DNA of 64,000 nt. Source: Luteolibacter pohnpeiensis (GTDB taxonomy: Bacteria > Verrucomicrobiota > Verrucomicrobiia > Verrucomicrobiales > Akkermansiaceae). The stretch covers positions 1 through 64,000 of the forward strand of contig NZ_JAENIJ010000017.1 of NCBI RefSeq assembly GCF_016595435.1, in the 5' to 3' direction. Shown in pieces: positions 49,666 through 59,205 of the stretch; the stretch's first letter is position 1, and each line of letters begins with the position of its first letter. The notes below the pieces were generated by a model. That model saw only the letters and a list, made by a program, of their open reading frames with translations, searched no databases and was not told the origin of the DNA. The position numbers and the translations under genes are program-made.

Positions 49666-50420
49666 AATCTGATCCGGTGGCGACTCTCAGCGCCGCTGAA
49701 CTCAAGGCCGTGTTTCAGCGCGGCTGGAACAATCCACAACGTGTGGAGGGTTGGGTGAGCGCCGGGTTGAATGCGGAGTTTCTCGATCCGGAATGTCGAG
49801 AAGCCTGGAAGAATTTGCTCCATCAAGCCACTGACAATGTCCCTCCAGGGCCGTTGTTAGATGTGGGTTCCGGTCCGGGAACTCTGGCGTTGATGTGGGC
49901 GGAACTTGGATTCGCAGTGACCGGGGTGGATTTTTCTCCCGCCATGATTGCGATGGCCCGGCGCATCGCCTCCGAACGCGGCGTGCGTGCGACTTTCGTG
50001 GAAGGCGATGCGGAATCATTGCCGTTTGAGGGTGAGCAATTCAGCGTCATCTCCACCCGCTTTGTGCTCTTCACGCTGCCGCATCCGGGCTATGCGGTTC
50101 GGCAGTGGGTTGATTTGCTGCAGCCTGGTGGATTACTCGTGATCGTGGGGCATACCATGCCGCCGGGCGAAAAACACCAGCCGTCGAAACAGGAAATCAG
50201 ACCGCGATGGGAGCCGGACGAGAATTATAAAAACGCACTGAGCCAATTGCCGTTCCTCGATCACAAGGAATCGCATGTCCGGGTGGTGATGGAGGCGGCA
50301 GGGCTGCGTGATATCACTTCCTTGCCCATGGAGGATCTTCTTGAGGTTCGGGAAGAGTATCGCACCCGAAATGAAAGTCTCTCCACCTCGATCCCCTACG
50401 TTCTGGTTGGGAGGAAATGA
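49647..50420 (+). CDS. Class I SAM-dependent methyltransferase
   Basis: A 257-residue methyltransferase. ATG 49647 lies inside the receptor gene end (19-base overlap) and starts MQPDVLKSDPVATLSA; a TTG at 49629 is an alternative. Motif I is LLDVGSGPGTLAL, followed by VTGVDFSPAMIAMAR, GDAESLPFEGEQF and LLQPGGLLVIVGH, a UbiE/ArsM-like Rossmann enzyme. Placed between receptor and importer genes, it may modify the imported iron ligand or its product, but there is no direct evidence of substrate. Confidence 0.88.
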   Translation: MQPDVLKSDPVATLSAAELKAVFQRGWNNPQRVEGWVSAGLNAEFLDPECREAWKNLLHQATDNVPPGPLLDVGSGPGTLALMWAELGFAVTGVDFSPAMIAMARRIASERGVRATFVEGDAESLPFEGEQFSVISTRFVLFTLPHPGYAVRQWVDLLQPGGLLVIVGHTMPPGEKHQPSKQEIRPRWEPDENYKNALSQLPFLDHKESHVRVVMEAAGLRDITSLPMEDLLEVREEYRTRNESLSTSIPYVLVGRK

Positions 50421-50440
50421 ACTTTGATTTCTAACAGGTC

Positions 50441-51652
50441 GTGTCGCTAAAGCTGAAACAGATTTTGTGCATCGCTGCCATCGCCTTGGTCGCGCTCGCC
50501 GGTTTGACGACACTGCTGATCAATCGGGGTGAGGGCGATGCGCCTTGGCGGACCAAGGATCGTGGGATGAGCGCCTCGGGTTACGACGTTGATTTGTCAC
50601 CCACCGGCAAGGTTCATTTTGATCGGGTGCCAGAGCGAGTCGTGACGATGGATGCCAACTACAATGACATGCTGGTGGCACTTGGTGAAGATCGCAAACT
50701 CGTGGCTACCGGTTATCAGGATAATGATTACGATGGCTTCTATCACGCGCTCAGCGGCTATCAGCCGGCAGATCGCCAACATGCATTGACTTATCTATCC
50801 ACTCCTGGAGGTGGCATGTTTGATAAAGAATTGCTCTATGCGTTAAGGGCGGATGTTCATCACATCGACCCCCTGCAGCTGGCAGCAAGCCGGGGATGGA
50901 GCGAGCGCGATGTCGATGAGATCGCCGCAAACGTCGGGCCGTTTTTGGCAAACCGCTATAGCCGGGATCATCACTATCCGGGAGCCGAACCGTATGAGTA
51001 TTATGACCTTTGGTCACTTTCGGAAAAGATCGGCGAGGTCTATCAGAGAACCGGTGCGATCCAGCTTCTCAAGCAAGTTGGCGATCGGATGGTCGCATCC
51101 ATCCAGGCGAAACTCCCTCCAGAATCCGAACGGCCGCGCGTGGGTTTGGTTTATTATAACAATGGGAAATACACCATTTACAGCCTGGCGAATGAAGGGT
51201 TCGGGCAAGTTCAATATCGCGAGCTGGGAGTGCGAGATGCGTTTGCTTCGATCGCGGATCGTGCCTACGGCGGCTCGCAAGGGCCGGTAGGCACACCACT
51301 GGATGCTGAAGGCTTGCTGTCGATGAATCCCGATGTGCTGATCATGCCATTCGCCATCAATTCCGGATCGGCAGCGATGAATTTTGAGCGGATGCAGGCG
51401 TTGAAGGATGATCCATTGTTAGGCCGGGTGAATGCTTTCAAAAACGGTCGCGTCTACCCGGGCGGAACTCCACTGCAGGGGCCGATTTTCTATCTGTTCC
51501 AACTGGAAATGGCGGCCAAGCAAATCTATCCGACGCTCTTCGGCGAGTTTCGCAAGGATCACCTGTATCCAAAGTCCGAACAACTCTTTGATCGCGATGA
51601 AGTCGTCCGGATCCTGAAAAAGCAAACGGAGTTGGATCATGCGAAGCAATGA
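50441..51652 (+). CDS. Iron-siderophore ABC transporter substrate-binding protein
   Basis: A 403-residue binding protein with GTG start and an uncleaved-looking N-terminal helix (QILCIAAIALVALAGLTTLLI) without lipobox Cys, so it may stay membrane-tethered in the periplasm. The FecB/BtuF-type fold is seen in RVVTMDANYNDMLVALG, LSEKIGEVYQRTGA, PRVGLVYYNNGKYTIY and GLLSMNPDVLIM. It receives ferric-chelate from the receptor and gives it to the permease. It overlaps the permease gene by 14 bases. Confidence 0.88.
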   Translation: MSLKLKQILCIAAIALVALAGLTTLLINRGEGDAPWRTKDRGMSASGYDVDLSPTGKVHFDRVPERVVTMDANYNDMLVALGEDRKLVATGYQDNDYDGFYHALSGYQPADRQHALTYLSTPGGGMFDKELLYALRADVHHIDPLQLAASRGWSERDVDEIAANVGPFLANRYSRDHHYPGAEPYEYYDLWSLSEKIGEVYQRTGAIQLLKQVGDRMVASIQAKLPPESERPRVGLVYYNNGKYTIYSLANEGFGQVQYRELGVRDAFASIADRAYGGSQGPVGTPLDAEGLLSMNPDVLIMPFAINSGSAAMNFERMQALKDDPLLGRVNAFKNGRVYPGGTPLQGPIFYLFQLEMAAKQIYPTLFGEFRKDHLYPKSEQLFDRDEVVRILKKQTELDHAKQ

Positions 51653-52736
51653 GCAACGCCGTTATGCGCTCGCTTGGGTGATCGGGGTCTCGATGCTGGT
51701 CATCGTCATTTTCGCGTTGATCCAGCTGACGGCCGGTTCCTTTGGCATGACCTGGCAACGGGCATTTGCCGCGATCTTTGATCCCCAAGTTTGGAAATCT
51801 CCGACGACCTTGGGGCACTTTTTGTTAGGCGATGCGGGAGCTTCTGCCGTGGGGCTCGAGTCAACCCGGGCGCTGACCACTGAGACTTTGATCGTTTGGA
51901 ATGTGCGGCTTCCTCGAGTGTTGGTGGCGGTTTTTGTGGGGATCAACTTGAGTGTTTCGGGATCGATCTTGCAGGCGGTGACGCGCAATGAAATGGCGAG
52001 TCCGTTTTTGTTAGGCGTGAGTTCCGGCGCGGGACTGGCGGTGATCCTGATTCTGGTGCTCTTTCCCATGCTCGCGCCACTTTTGCCGGTCATGGCGATG
52101 TTGGGCGGAGGTTTGGCCTTTCTGATCGTGTATGCGATTGCCTGGAATCGCGGAACCAGTCCGGTTCGATTGGTTCTGGCCGGCGTGGTGGTGGCTGCGA
52201 TCGCGGGGTCGATCCAGACCGGATTATTTCTGATGGCGAAGGAAATCAGTGTGGTGCAAAACGCGCTCGCTTGGACGACCGGTTCTCTCACTGGAGTCGG
52301 CTGGCAGCAAGTCCGGCAAATTGCGCCTTGGACTTTGGTGAGCAGTATGATCGCGCTTCTAACAACCCGGCAATTGGATGTGCTGCAGCTCGGTGATCCT
52401 GCGGCGCGCAGCCTTGGCATGCGGGTGGAATGGGTGCGCTTCTGGCTGTCGGCGAATGCGATTATCGCCGCAGGTTCCGCCGTGGCAGTCGCCGGGTTGA
52501 TCGGCTTCGTCGGACTGATTGTTCCGCATGTGGTGAGAAATTTGGTAGGCGGAACGCACCGGCGGTTGTTGATCGGTTGCTTATTTTCAGGACCAGCGCT
52601 TCTAGTTTGCGCGGACGCAGGCGCGCGCTTGTTGGTGCAGCCGATGCAATTGCCCGTGGGGATCATCACGGGGTGCCTTGGCGGTGGATTCTTTCTTTAC
52701 ATCATGCGGCGGCGTCCGGAAATCGGGAAACTATGA
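51639..52736 (+). CDS. FecCD-family iron ABC transporter permease
   Basis: A 365-residue permease with about ten helices. RLPRVLVAVFVGINLSVSGSILQAVTRNEMASPFLLGVSSGAGLAV is split across the FecCD signature region, and later blocks are TTRQLDVLQLGDPAARSLG, IGFVGLIVPHVVRNLVGG and LPVGIITGCLGGGFFLYIM. It imports ferric-siderophore across the inner membrane, working as a dimer with the following ATPase, whose start overlaps its stop by four bases. Confidence 0.94.
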   Translation: MRSNEQRRYALAWVIGVSMLVIVIFALIQLTAGSFGMTWQRAFAAIFDPQVWKSPTTLGHFLLGDAGASAVGLESTRALTTETLIVWNVRLPRVLVAVFVGINLSVSGSILQAVTRNEMASPFLLGVSSGAGLAVILILVLFPMLAPLLPVMAMLGGGLAFLIVYAIAWNRGTSPVRLVLAGVVVAAIAGSIQTGLFLMAKEISVVQNALAWTTGSLTGVGWQQVRQIAPWTLVSSMIALLTTRQLDVLQLGDPAARSLGMRVEWVRFWLSANAIIAAGSAVAVAGLIGFVGLIVPHVVRNLVGGTHRRLLIGCLFSGPALLVCADAGARLLVQPMQLPVGIITGCLGGGFFLYIMRRRPEIGKL

Positions 52737-53545
52737 AGCCTCCCGAAACAGACTCACGCGGATTGTCTGCGGAGAAGTTGGCGGTGCGCTATGATCGGAG
52801 ACTGCCATGGATTCTGGATGGGACGACCTTGCAAATTCCCGAAGGCAAGATCACGGCCATGATCGGGCCCAATGGATCAGGCAAAAGCACGTTGCTCAAA
52901 ACGCTGGCAAGACAGCTTAACCCCGAGGCGGGCCGGGTGATCTTGGACGGCGGCGATCTGCGGCAATTGCCAGTGCGTGAGTTGGCGCATCGGCTGGGCA
53001 TATTGTTTCAAGAGCATCCTGTCCCGGGAGAAATCCTGGTGGAAGACTTGGTGCGTCACGGCCGATATTCGCATTGTGGATTTCTCCAAGGACTTTCGGA
53101 AAATGATTTGGAGGCGATCGAGCTGGCGCTCCGGTTGACGGATCTAACGGATTTACGGCATCGTCCGGTTTCCGGATTGAGTGGCGGACAACGCCAGTTG
53201 GTGTGGATTGCGATGGCTCTGGCCCAGCAGCCTCAATATCTGTTTTTAGACGAACCGACGACCTTCCTCGATCTGTCGCATCAATTCGAATTGATGGAGC
53301 TCATGGTCAGATTGAATCGAGAGCACGGCAAAACAATCGTTCTGGTCTTGCACGATCTCAATCTCGCCGCCCGCTACGCCGATCATCTGATTGTGATGCA
53401 ACAGGGGAAAATCGTGGCCGAGGGGCCGCCGGTGTCGATCTTGACGCCAGCGCGGCTACGCGAGGTTTTCGAAATCGAAGCTCAAATTTTCCACAGCGAC
53501 CAAGGTTGGCTGCAATGCCTGCCGATCGGGAAAGTTCAGCATTAG
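52733..53545 (+). CDS. FecE/FepC-type ABC transporter ATP-binding protein
   Basis: A 270-residue ATPase starting at the ATGA overlap with the permease. Walker [12 protein letters not shown] loop GILFQEHPVPG, signature LSGGQRQLVWIAMAL, Walker B YLFLDEPTTFLD and switch His in VLHDLNLAARYAD. Length and motifs match siderophore-transport ATPases. In the last 60 residues, GPPVSILTPARLREVFEIEAQI is the usual FepC-type tail. Last gene of the uptake operon. Confidence 0.95.
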   Translation: MKPPETDSRGLSAEKLAVRYDRRLPWILDGTTLQIPEGKITAMIGPNGSGKSTLLKTLARQLNPEAGRVILDGGDLRQLPVRELAHRLGILFQEHPVPGEILVEDLVRHGRYSHCGFLQGLSENDLEAIELALRLTDLTDLRHRPVSGLSGGQRQLVWIAMALAQQPQYLFLDEPTTFLDLSHQFELMELMVRLNREHGKTIVLVLHDLNLAARYADHLIVMQQGKIVAEGPPVSILTPARLREVFEIEAQIFHSDQGWLQCLPIGKVQH

Positions 53546-53601
53546 CGGACGGAGTGTGGCTTGTAGCGCCGTCATCGGATTTCTGAATTTTCCTAAAAAT
53601 T

Positions 53602-53616
53602 GAATTAGAATAATTC
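53602..53616 (+). promoter_or_regulatory. Palindrome before the Fur-family gene
   Basis: GAATTA-GAA-TAATTC, 38 bases before the start of the Fur-family regulator gene, inside an AT-rich stretch. It resembles the AT-rich inverted repeats bound by Fur/PerR-type regulators and may serve autoregulation of the fur-sufCBD unit. The exact Fur box (GATAATGATAATCATTATC-like) is not matched. Confidence 0.4.
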
Positions 53617-53653
53617 TTGATATTACTCCTGGCTGGCTGAATGGTGCGGCCAG

Positions 53654-54088
53654 ATGCACGACCACTCTTCCAAGCCAATCGCTGATGCGGACATTCCCGA
53701 TGAAATTCGGGGGCTGCGCATGACGCGCCAGCGCAAGGAGGTGTATCGGACGCTGATCAGCGATCGAAATCACCCGACGGCAAACGATGTCTTCATGCGT
53801 GTGAAGGATCGCCTGCCGAGTATCTCGCTGGCGACCGTCTACAACTGCCTGGAAGTGCTGGTCCAGCACGATGTCGTGCGTCAGGTGAATTTTGACCGGG
53901 AACCATCCCGCTATTGTTCCAATCGCGATGACCATGGTCATTTCCACGATAAATCATCAGGCGTGATTCACGATGTCCATTTCAAGCCGGGCGTGAATCT
54001 GGCCGATTTGCTCGACCTTCCTGCGGGTGCGCTGATCGACGAAATCGAGATCACCCTCCGCGGTCAAATCCCTCAATCCTCCAACTAA
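53654..54088 (+). CDS. Fur-family transcriptional regulator without the CxxC zinc motif
   Basis: A 144-residue regulator. The winged helix covers residues 20-85 (RMTRQRKEVYRTLI, HPTANDVFMRVKDRLPSISLATVYNCLEVLV). The hinge motif, normally HHxHFxCxxCG, reads DDHGHFHDKSSG (92-103): the two Cys positions are Asp99 and Ser102. The structural zinc site is thus missing while His94, His96, His98 and His106 remain as possible ligands. The second C-terminal CxxC is also absent. It is 21 bases before sufC, so it probably senses iron, peroxide or heme for Fe-S cluster assembly. Confidence 0.88.
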   Translation: MHDHSSKPIADADIPDEIRGLRMTRQRKEVYRTLISDRNHPTANDVFMRVKDRLPSISLATVYNCLEVLVQHDVVRQVNFDREPSRYCSNRDDHGHFHDKSSGVIHDVHFKPGVNLADLLDLPAGALIDEIEITLRGQIPQSSN

Positions 54089-54109
54089 CCAATTTCCCTT
54101 TTTCTTAAC

Positions 54110-54862
54110 ATGAGCCTGCAAATCAAAGACCTCCACGCCACTCTCGAAGACGGCACCGAAATTCTGAAAGGTGTCACCTTGGAAATTCCGAAGGGCGAAG
54201 TCCATGCCATCATGGGTCCGAACGGGTCCGGGAAATCGACACTTTCGAAAGTCATTTCGGGCCACGAAGGCTACGTCGTGACTTCCGGATCGGTGACCAT
54301 GGATGGCGAAAACTTGCTGGAAATGGAAGTCGACGAACGCTCACGCGCCGGCATTTTCCTCGCTTTCCAATATCCGTCGGAAGTTCCGGGTGTGTCGAAT
54401 GCGAACTTCATCCGCGCCGCGCTCCAGGCTCGTTTGCCCAAAGGTGAAGAGATCGATGCGGTTGCCTATTACAAGCATCTCTATTCAAAGATGGATTTGC
54501 TGGAAATGGACCGCAAGTTCACGGCTCGCGCGGTGAACGAAGGCTTCTCCGGTGGTGAGAAAAAGCGCAACGAAATCCTGCAAATGATCATGCTGGAGCC
54601 GAAGTATGCGTTGCTCGACGAAACCGATTCCGGACTGGATATCGACGCACTGAAAATCGTCGCCAAGGGTGTGAATTCCATGCGCTCGGAAGATCGCGGC
54701 TTCCTCCTCATCACCCACTATCAGCGCCTGCTCGACTACATCAAACCGGACCACGTTCACGTGATGTCCGCAGGGCGCATCGTCCGTTCCGGAGGCCCGG
54801 AACTGGCATTGGAACTGGAAGAAACCGGTTACGATTTCCTGAAAGAATTGGCACCTGCCTAA
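54110..54862 (+). CDS. sufC: Fe-S assembly ATPase SufC
   Basis: A 250-residue ABC-type ATPase of the SufBCD scaffold. Walker [10 protein letters not shown], the SufC-specific block [20 protein letters not shown], signature [14 protein letters not shown], Walker [17 protein letters not shown] and switch His in [11 protein letters not shown]. Typical length. Order here is fur, sufC, sufB, sufD with spacings of about 20-35 bases, one operon. Confidence 0.97.
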   Translation: MSLQIKDLHATLEDGTEILKGVTLEIPKGEVHAIMGPNGSGKSTLSKVISGHEGYVVTSGSVTMDGENLLEMEVDERSRAGIFLAFQYPSEVPGVSNANFIRAALQARLPKGEEIDAVAYYKHLYSKMDLLEMDRKFTARAVNEGFSGGEKKRNEILQMIMLEPKYALLDETDSGLDIDALKIVAKGVNSMRSEDRGFLLITHYQRLLDYIKPDHVHVMSAGRIVRSGGPELALELEETGYDFLKELAPA

Positions 54863-54882
54863 TCCTTACCCGCTACATTTCT

Positions 54883-56319
54883 ATGTCCTACGAAGATACA
54901 TCCGTTCTCGATGACGGTACTCGTCAAGCGATCGATATCGACCGCAGCCGGGGCGATTTCACTTTCCCGGAGCGCAACAAGTTTGATGCCGGGCGTGGTC
55001 TTTCCGAAAAGACAGTCGATTACATCTCGGACGTGAAAAGCGATCCGGATTGGGTCCGCGAATTCCGCCACAAGGCGCTCAAGGTGTTCCTCGATAAACC
55101 GATGCCCACCAACTGGGCGACGAGCGACCTGAACAACATCGATTTCGACGCGATCCGCTACTACCTTTCCGACGGTGAAAAGCCAAAGCGTTCCTGGGAT
55201 GAAGTCCCGCCCGATGTTTTGGAAACCTTTGAACGACTTGGAATTCCAGAGCAAGAGCGCGCATTCCTCGCCGGCGTGGAAGCTCAGTTCGACTCCGAAG
55301 CGGCCTATTCGAACGTTAAGGAAGAACTCAGCAAGCAAGGCGTGATTTTTGTGAACTCGACCGAAGGGTTGAAAGAGCACGAAGAAATTTTTCGACCTTG
55401 GTTTGGTAAAGTCATTCCAACTGGCGACAACAAATTCTCCGCGCTGAATTCAGCGGTGTTTTCCGGTGGTTCGTTCATCTACATCCCGAAAGGCGTGAAG
55501 CTGAAGCAACCGCTGCAAGCATACTTCCGGATCAATTCCGAAAACTTCGGCCAGTTCGAGCGCACACTCATCATCGCCGACGAAGGTGCGGAAGTGATGT
55601 ACATGGAAGGCTGCACCGCACCGAAGTTCGAAACGTCGACACTCCACTCCGCCGTGGTTGAGCTGGTCGCTCTGAAAGGCGCGAAGATCCAATACGTCAC
55701 CGTGCAAAACTGGTCGTCGAACGTTTTCAACCTCGTCACCAAACGTGGCTTGGCGATGGAAGACGCGGAAGTCCGCTGGATCGATTGCAACATCGGTTCG
55801 CGTCTGACGATGAAATACCCGGGCGTGATCATGAAAGGTCGCCGCGCTCGTGGTGAGGTGATCTCGATCGCTCTCGCCAACAACGGTCAGCATCAGGACA
55901 CCGGTGCGAAGATGATCCACGCAGCGGACGAAACGACTTCGAACATCGTGTCGAAATCGATTTCCGTTGGCGAAGGTCGTTCGACCTACCGTGGCCAAGT
56001 TCACATTCCGAAGCATCTGAAGGGTTGCAAAAACAACACCGAGTGCGACGCGCTTCTCATCAACAGCAACAGCCGCACCGATACCTATCCGGCGATCACG
56101 GTGAAGGGAAACCGTCACTCGACCCAGCACGAAGCGTCGGTTTCGCAGGTTTCCGAAGACATGCTGTTCTATCTGATGCAACGCGGCTTGAGCGAAGGTC
56201 AGGCCATGTCACTCGCCGTGAACGGCTTCATCAACGATCTGGTGCGCGAGTTCCCGATGGAATATTCCGTCGAGTTGAAGCGCCTGATCGATCTCGAAAT
56301 GGAAGGTTCGGTGGGCTGA
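54883..56319 (+). CDS. sufB: Fe-S assembly scaffold SufB
   Basis: A 478-residue beta-helix protein on which the nascent cluster is built. Family blocks: [43 protein letters not shown], and the C-terminal core with C388 in [11 protein letters not shown], corresponding to the essential Cys of E. coli SufB (QCDS). [15 protein letters not shown] is also typical. It forms a SufB-SufC2-SufD complex with its neighbours. Confidence 0.97.
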   Translation: MSYEDTSVLDDGTRQAIDIDRSRGDFTFPERNKFDAGRGLSEKTVDYISDVKSDPDWVREFRHKALKVFLDKPMPTNWATSDLNNIDFDAIRYYLSDGEKPKRSWDEVPPDVLETFERLGIPEQERAFLAGVEAQFDSEAAYSNVKEELSKQGVIFVNSTEGLKEHEEIFRPWFGKVIPTGDNKFSALNSAVFSGGSFIYIPKGVKLKQPLQAYFRINSENFGQFERTLIIADEGAEVMYMEGCTAPKFETSTLHSAVVELVALKGAKIQYVTVQNWSSNVFNLVTKRGLAMEDAEVRWIDCNIGSRLTMKYPGVIMKGRRARGEVISIALANNGQHQDTGAKMIHAADETTSNIVSKSISVGEGRSTYRGQVHIPKHLKGCKNNTECDALLINSNSRTDTYPAITVKGNRHSTQHEASVSQVSEDMLFYLMQRGLSEGQAMSLAVNGFINDLVREFPMEYSVELKRLIDLEMEGSVG

Positions 56320-56354
56320 TCCACCGATTGTTAGATTATTAGTTTTATTTGTTT

Positions 56355-57644
56355 ATGTCCGCTGTCATCGAACCCACCCCGGATCTGTCCGCTACCTTTC
56401 CCGCTTGGTTCAACGAGCGCCAAAAGGCCGCCCGGGAGTTGTATGAATCCACCCCTACGCCGAAACGAGGCGATGAGGAGTGGAGATTTGCCAATATCAA
56501 ACAGCTCGATTTTTCCGCTTATGCGCCGAGTGGATTTGATGGCGATGCGACTGATATGATCGCTCGCTCAGTGGGGGTGGAAGCTCCATTGGCAAAGCTG
56601 GTTTTCATCAATGACACGCTGGTATTGTCCGAATCGAATGTACCGACAGGACTGATCTGCCTGCCATTGGCTGAGGCCTTGGTTTCCCATTCGGAGCTGG
56701 TCGAGAAGCATTTCATGCAGCAGGAAACCCGGTTGGGCTCCGCGAAATTCTCGGCTCTGCACGCTGCCTCGGTCATCAATGGTTTGTTCGTCTTCGTCCC
56801 AGACAAGTTGGAAGTCGAAGGCACCATCGAAGTGCATCATTGGATTTCTGGCGAAAACACGCTGGTGTTTCCTCACACGCTGATCGTCACCGGTCGCCAT
56901 TCGAAGGTGCGCGTGGTTGATATGTTCCGCTCCGCCAATGATTCGGATTCGGGGCTGGCCATCGCGTTCAACGACCTTTCCGCAGGCCCTGGCTCGAAGC
57001 TGGATTACGTGGCGATCCAGGCGCTGAACGAAAAATCGCGCATGGTGCAAATCAACGAAACGTCTGCAGACCGCGATGCTTCAACCACCGGATTCATCCT
57101 GAATACCGGATCGACCTGGGCACGCAATGAGTCGCTGACCCGCCTCGAAGGTCCGGGTTCGCGCTCGGACATGCTGTCGGTCTCCATTCCGTATCAGGAT
57201 CAGGAATACGATCAACGCACGTTCCAGCATCACGTTTCCGAAGGAGCTTACTCGGATTTGTTATATAAAAACTCGTTGTATGATGAATCGAAGACCGTGT
57301 TCTCAGGACTGATCTTTGTCGACGAAGGGGCGCACCATACCGATGCCTACCAGACTTGTCGTAACTTGCTGATGAGTGACACCTGCGAAGCGAATTCCAT
57401 GCCCGGCTTGGAGATCAACGCGGATCAGGTGAAGTGCTCACACGGCAGCACTTCATCACAAATCAGCGATGAGGAGATCTTTTACCTGCGTGCCCGCGGC
57501 ATCGATCCAGTTCGCGCCCGCCAACTGATTGCCCGTGGTTTCTCGGTTGAGGTGGTGGAGCGTTTGAACGACGAAGCGGTTGAAAGCCTCGTGCTTCAAT
57601 TCATCGACGAAAAGTTCGCGAAGATTGCTACTGGCGGTGCTTGA
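56355..57644 (+). CDS. sufD: Fe-S assembly protein SufD
   Basis: A 429-residue partner of SufB and SufC. The real start is ATG 56355 (MSAVIEPTPDL), not the TTG six bases earlier. Marks: the N-terminal DEEWRFANIKQLDFSAY, the beta-helix core with GLIFVDEGAHHTDAYQTCRNLLMSD, and the C-terminal CSHGSTSSQISDEEIFYLRARGI, which contains the conserved His region. No cysteine desulfurase (SufS) or SufE/SufU gene follows, so sulfur donation must be encoded elsewhere. Confidence 0.95.
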   Translation: MSAVIEPTPDLSATFPAWFNERQKAARELYESTPTPKRGDEEWRFANIKQLDFSAYAPSGFDGDATDMIARSVGVEAPLAKLVFINDTLVLSESNVPTGLICLPLAEALVSHSELVEKHFMQQETRLGSAKFSALHAASVINGLFVFVPDKLEVEGTIEVHHWISGENTLVFPHTLIVTGRHSKVRVVDMFRSANDSDSGLAIAFNDLSAGPGSKLDYVAIQALNEKSRMVQINETSADRDASTTGFILNTGSTWARNESLTRLEGPGSRSDMLSVSIPYQDQEYDQRTFQHHVSEGAYSDLLYKNSLYDESKTVFSGLIFVDEGAHHTDAYQTCRNLLMSDTCEANSMPGLEINADQVKCSHGSTSSQISDEEIFYLRARGIDPVRARQLIARGFSVEVVERLNDEAVESLVLQFIDEKFAKIATGGA

Positions 57645-57728
57645 TCGATCCGCGGACTGAGTTGCGTCCTGTTCGATTGAATATTGGACTGTCCATTTTC
57701 TGCCCGGTTGGGTTAGGTTGGTGCGGAA

Positions 57729-58700
57729 ATGAATCGCATCGACCGCCTGACGGGGATGATCCTGTTGCTGCAAAGCCACCGTGTGATCACGGCGGAAAAG
57801 ATTGCGGCGCATTTTGAGATCAGCGTCCGCACGGTTTATCGGGATTTGGCAGCGCTCGGGGAAGCGGGTGTCCCTATCATCGGCGAAGCCGGGATGGGCT
57901 ACAGCCTGATGCGCGGTTATCACGTGCCGCCGGTGATGTTCACGGAGAACGAAGCGGCCGCCCTTTTTCTGAGTGGCGAAGTGACGGAGCAGATTGCCGA
58001 CGAATCACTGCGTGATGCCTTGCGCGATGCATTGATGAAAATCCGCGCGGTTCTTCCTACCGAGCGCCGGGATTACTTGAATCGTCTATCGCGGTCCATC
58101 CGGGTTTCACTTCCATTGCTATCGGGCAGTGACGAGGACCGGCAATCGCTGATGCCTTTGCAGCAAGCGGTGGTGCGCAAGCAATGCGTCGCCCTGACCT
58201 ACGATGCAGGCCGTAGAGGAGAGATTACCAAGCGTGTGGTCGAGCCACTTGGCTTGGTGTTTTACGGCCGCCAGTGGCATTTGATCGCGCATTGCCAATT
58301 GCGGAATGCGACGCGTGATTTCCGACTGGACCGGATGAACGAATGGGAGGTGCTGGCGCAGCAGTTCAGCGGACATGATGATTTCTCACTGAAGGAATTC
58401 CTCGCTGAAGAAATCGCAGCCAGTCAGGTGATTCCCACGGTGATCGATTTTGCAGCTGGGGTGATGGAGCGGGTGAGAACCGAGCTTTATTCATCGTCCT
58501 TATCCGAAACGAAGCTGCCGGATGGCCGGGTGCGGGTTGAATGTCTGGTTTCTTGCACGCGCTGGATGGCCTCCTGGTTGATGAGTTACGGCCTTGATGC
58601 GGAAGTCGTGGCACCGCCGGAACTGCGGCAGGAGATGCTCACGGTGGCGGTGCAAATCCAGCAGCGTTATCGGGACGCAGAAGTTTTTTCCAGCTACTGA
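57729..58700 (+). CDS. WYL-domain transcriptional regulator (YafY type)
   Basis: A 323-residue regulator with an HTH (residues 1-60, ITAEKIAAHFEISVRTVYRDLAAL), a central linker, and a WYL domain (about 140-215, CVALTYDAGRRGEITKRVVEPLGLVFYGRQWHLIAHC) with the C-terminal WCX-like part. The motif is here GRQWHLIAHC instead of WYL itself. Ligand unknown. It is followed by the VOC gene after 82 bases, a pairing often found with YafY-type regulators, so the VOC gene may be its target. Confidence 0.9.
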   Translation: MNRIDRLTGMILLLQSHRVITAEKIAAHFEISVRTVYRDLAALGEAGVPIIGEAGMGYSLMRGYHVPPVMFTENEAAALFLSGEVTEQIADESLRDALRDALMKIRAVLPTERRDYLNRLSRSIRVSLPLLSGSDEDRQSLMPLQQAVVRKQCVALTYDAGRRGEITKRVVEPLGLVFYGRQWHLIAHCQLRNATRDFRLDRMNEWEVLAQQFSGHDDFSLKEFLAEEIAASQVIPTVIDFAAGVMERVRTELYSSSLSETKLPDGRVRVECLVSCTRWMASWLMSYGLDAEVVAPPELRQEMLTVAVQIQQRYRDAEVFSSY

Positions 58701-58782
58701 CATAGGGTTGTCAGTGGCATCGGTTTGAATGCGGTTGTCTTCGGCACACGGCCGGGGGCGCTAACCAAACTCCATTCAATCG

Positions 58783-59151
58783 ATGAAAAACAATGCAATC
58801 AACTGGTTCGAAATCATGGTATCCGATTTCGACCGCGCCCATCAATTCTATCAAACCATCCTCGGCACTTCGATGGACACCTTCGACGGTGAGGATAAAA
58901 TGGCACTATTCCCAGCCGAGTATGACCAGGGAGTTGGCGGCGCGCTGACCCTCAGAAAAGGCGGAACTCCTGGCCCGGGAGGATCTCTGATTTATCTTAA
59001 TGTTGAAGGCGATCTCGATGGTGTACTTGCCAGAATTCCCGAAGCAGGTGGGGAGGTGATCAAGTCACGGACAGCGATTCCGCCGCACGGCTTCATTGGC
59101 ATTTTCAAGGATTCCGAAGGCAACATCGTGGGGCTGCACAGCATGTCTTGA
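58783..59151 (+). CDS. VOC-family (glyoxalase-like) protein
   Basis: A 122-residue single-domain protein of the vicinal oxygen chelate superfamily. It starts NAINWFEIMVSDFDRAHQFYQTILG and ends SRTAIPPHGFIGIFKDSEGNIVGLHSM, covering both beta-alpha-beta modules. Putative metal ligands such as E16 (WFEIMV) and the terminal H near LHSM are partly kept. Substrate unknown. Confidence 0.88.
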   Translation: MKNNAINWFEIMVSDFDRAHQFYQTILGTSMDTFDGEDKMALFPAEYDQGVGGALTLRKGGTPGPGGSLIYLNVEGDLDGVLARIPEAGGEVIKSRTAIPPHGFIGIFKDSEGNIVGLHSMS

Positions 59152-59205
59152 GTGAGCTTTCTCGGAACTTTGATTCTCGTTGCTAATTTGATACGGAATT
59201 TGTAG

